A DNA stretch of 38,400 nucleotides. Source: Pirellulales bacterium. GTDB lineage: Bacteria > Planctomycetota > Planctomycetia > Pirellulales > Thermoguttaceae. The first letter of the stretch is position 1. Every line of letters begins with the position of its first letter. The stretch lies in assembly GCA_016931995.1 (NCBI GenBank), contig JAFGDS010000146.1, positions 1 through 38,400 of the forward strand, in the 5' to 3' direction. This document shows positions 37,022-38,400 of the stretch, piece after piece. Made by a program: the position numbers and the translations under genes. A model generated the notes under the pieces. It was not told the origin of the DNA. It saw only the letters and a program-made list of their open reading frames with translations, and ran no database searches.

Positions 37022-38308
37022 ATGACCACGCCAGACACCCTCGAAATCCAACCCACCGGTCCCGTGGTCGGCTCGATCCGCCCGCCGGGCTCGAAGAGCC
37101 TGACCAACCGGGCGCTGGTCTGCGCGGCGCTGGCCAAGGGCCGTTCGCGGCTGGCCGGCGCGCTGGACAGCGACGACACGCGGGTGATGCTCGATTCGCT
37201 CGCGCGGCTGGGAATTGCCGCTCGGCACGATGCCCGAGAGCAGACCATCGACGTGGACGGTTGCGCCGGCCGGCCGCCCGCGCAAGGCGCGGAGCTGTAC
37301 GTGGCCAACAGCGGAACGACCGTTCGATTCCTCACGGCGCTGGTGGCGCTGGGCCGCGGGACATTCCGCCTCGACGGCAATCCGCGGATGCGCGAGCGTC
37401 CGATCCAGGACCTGCTACGCGCGCTGGCCGAGTTGGGCGTGTACGCGCGGTCGGAGGCGGGCACGGGTTGCCCTCCGGTCGTGGTCGAGGCCCGGGGGAT
37501 CTCCGGCGGCCGAGTCGCCGTGCCCGGCGACGTGTCGAGCCAGTTCTTAAGTGGCCTGTTGATGGCGGCGCCCTGCGCGGCCGCGCCGGTCGAGATCGTC
37601 GTCGAGGGCGAGCTGGTCTCGAAGCCGTACGTGAACATGACGCTCGCCGTGATGGACGCGTTCGGCGCGACGGCGCGGAACGACGCCCTGCGGCGATTCG
37701 AGATCGACGCCCCGCGGGGCTATCGCGCGACGGATTACGCCATCGAGCCCGACGCCTCGGCCGCCAGCTATTTCTTCGCCGCCGCGGCCATCACCGGCGG
37801 GCGGGTGACCGTCGAGGGCCTCTCGCGCGAGAGCCTTCAGGGGGACGTGGCTTTTTGCGACTGTCTGGCGCGGATGGGTTGCCGCGTCGAGTATGGGCAA
37901 AACGGCATCACGGTGGCTGGCGGCGCGCTGAGCGGTATCGAGGCGGACATGAACGCCATCAGCGACACCGCGCAAACGCTCGCGGTCGTGGCCCTGTTCG
38001 CCCAGGGGCCAACCCTCATCCACAACGTCGCCCACGTCCGGCACAAGGAAACGGACCGGCTGGCCGCGCTGGCCGCCGAGCTGCGCAAGCTGGGGGCCGG
38101 CGTGGACGAGGGGCCCGACCGGCTTCGGATCGCGCCCGCCGCGCTTGGCCCAGCGGCGCTGGACACCTACGACGACCACCGCATGGCCATGAGTCTCGCG
38201 CTGGTGGGGCTGCGCGTGCCGGGCGTCGCGATTCGCCAACCCGGCTGCGTGGCCAAGACCTACCCGGGCTACTTCGACGACCTGGCGCGTCTGGCCGGGG
38301 AACGGTAA
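37022..38308 (+). CDS. aroA: 3-phosphoshikimate 1-carboxyvinyltransferase (EPSP synthase)
   Basis: The 428-residue protein is complete and matches the usual length. It shows PPGSKSLTNRALVCAALAKG near the N-terminus (PEP/S3P-binding Lys and Ser), ANSGTTVRFLTAL, GNPRMRERPIQDLL, DVSSQFLSGLLMAAP, EPDASAASYFFAAAA, HKETDRLAALAAELRKLG and TYDDHRMAMSLALVGLRV. The enzyme joins phosphoenolpyruvate with shikimate-3-phosphate in aromatic amino acid biosynthesis, in the cytoplasm. It is separate from the preceding operon by the REP-like repeat. Confidence 0.95.
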   Translation: MTTPDTLEIQPTGPVVGSIRPPGSKSLTNRALVCAALAKGRSRLAGALDSDDTRVMLDSLARLGIAARHDAREQTIDVDGCAGRPPAQGAELYVANSGTTVRFLTALVALGRGTFRLDGNPRMRERPIQDLLRALAELGVYARSEAGTGCPPVVVEARGISGGRVAVPGDVSSQFLSGLLMAAPCAAAPVEIVVEGELVSKPYVNMTLAVMDAFGATARNDALRRFEIDAPRGYRATDYAIEPDASAASYFFAAAAITGGRVTVEGLSRESLQGDVAFCDCLARMGCRVEYGQNGITVAGGALSGIEADMNAISDTAQTLAVVALFAQGPTLIHNVAHVRHKETDRLAALAAELRKLGAGVDEGPDRLRIAPAALGPAALDTYDDHRMAMSLALVGLRVPGVAIRQPGCVAKTYPGYFDDLARLAGER

Positions 38309-38336
38309 GAATTGGCTCATCCGGCTCGAGAATACG

Positions 38337-38351
38337 CCGGGCTTCGCCCGG
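38337..38351 (+). terminator. Weak hairpin after aroA
   Basis: CCGGGC and GCCCGG pair across a three-base loop, followed by GGGATTTTC. The stem is short and the T-run is weak, so this is only a possible aroA terminator. Confidence 0.35.
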
Positions 38352-38400
38352 GGATTTTCAAGGCATGAGTCCGGTGTCCCATGGCCCTTACCCGCGATTC

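Overview
The window looks like a GC-rich chromosome of a Planctomycetota-like bacterium carrying a large prophage. The host assignment is an inference. It rests on the style of the flanking genes (a cysteine-rich Rhs tip, a membrane-anchored WD40 protein, a secreted protein with a sugar-binding-like C-terminal domain, a Tat-exported TIM-barrel-like protein, a PQQ-type beta-propeller) and on low-complexity intergenic repeats of a kind common in such genomes. No rRNA gene or other taxonomic marker is present.

Layout. Positions 1-2600 hold the C-terminal half of an Rhs protein with a cysteine-rich variable tip, a membrane-anchored WD40 protein directly behind it, and a second Rhs core fragment that stops abruptly near 2600. 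From about 2600 to about 30.5 kb almost every gene is on the minus strand and the region is a prophage. Read in its transcription direction (right to left), it contains: an XRE repressor (29862-30116); a strong early promoter inside a 51-bp palindromic operator; a leader with an intrinsic terminator; early genes (DUF932, small Cys proteins, a Cas4/RecB-like nuclease, a zinc-ribbon phage protein, a tRNA with a CAT anticodon, an SMC/RecF-like ATPase); a replication module (initiator with internal iterons, DnaC-like loader, RusA resolvase); two adenine methyltransferases; a cell-surface and possibly lysis group (lipoprotein, papain-like protein, membrane proteins); tail- or head-associated proteins (LamG protein, DUF1320); a four-gene cassette ParB / PAPS-reductase-like / methyltransferase / ParB; and a packaging and head module (putative TerS, TerL, portal, Mu F-like). 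A plus-strand pair (7055-7999), including an HNH protein, sits between the cassette and packaging modules with its own promoter. No integrase, major capsid, protease or tail tube/tape measure gene is visible, so the element is either truncated at the Rhs junction or split.

From 30.8 kb the window returns to chromosomal genes: a TacA/TacT-like toxin-antitoxin pair with a palindromic operator, then on the plus strand a secreted protein, a Tat-exported glycosidase-like protein, N-acetylglucosamine-6-phosphate deacetylase (NagA-like), a PQQ-like beta-propeller protein and aroA (EPSP synthase).

The points I would look at first are the ParB/PAPS reductase/methyltransferase/ParB cassette beside the packaging genes (possible DNA modification system), the 11-bp iteron array with two matched palindromes inside the replication gene (probable phage origin), and the early control region, where operator, promoter and leader terminator overlap within 150 bp.
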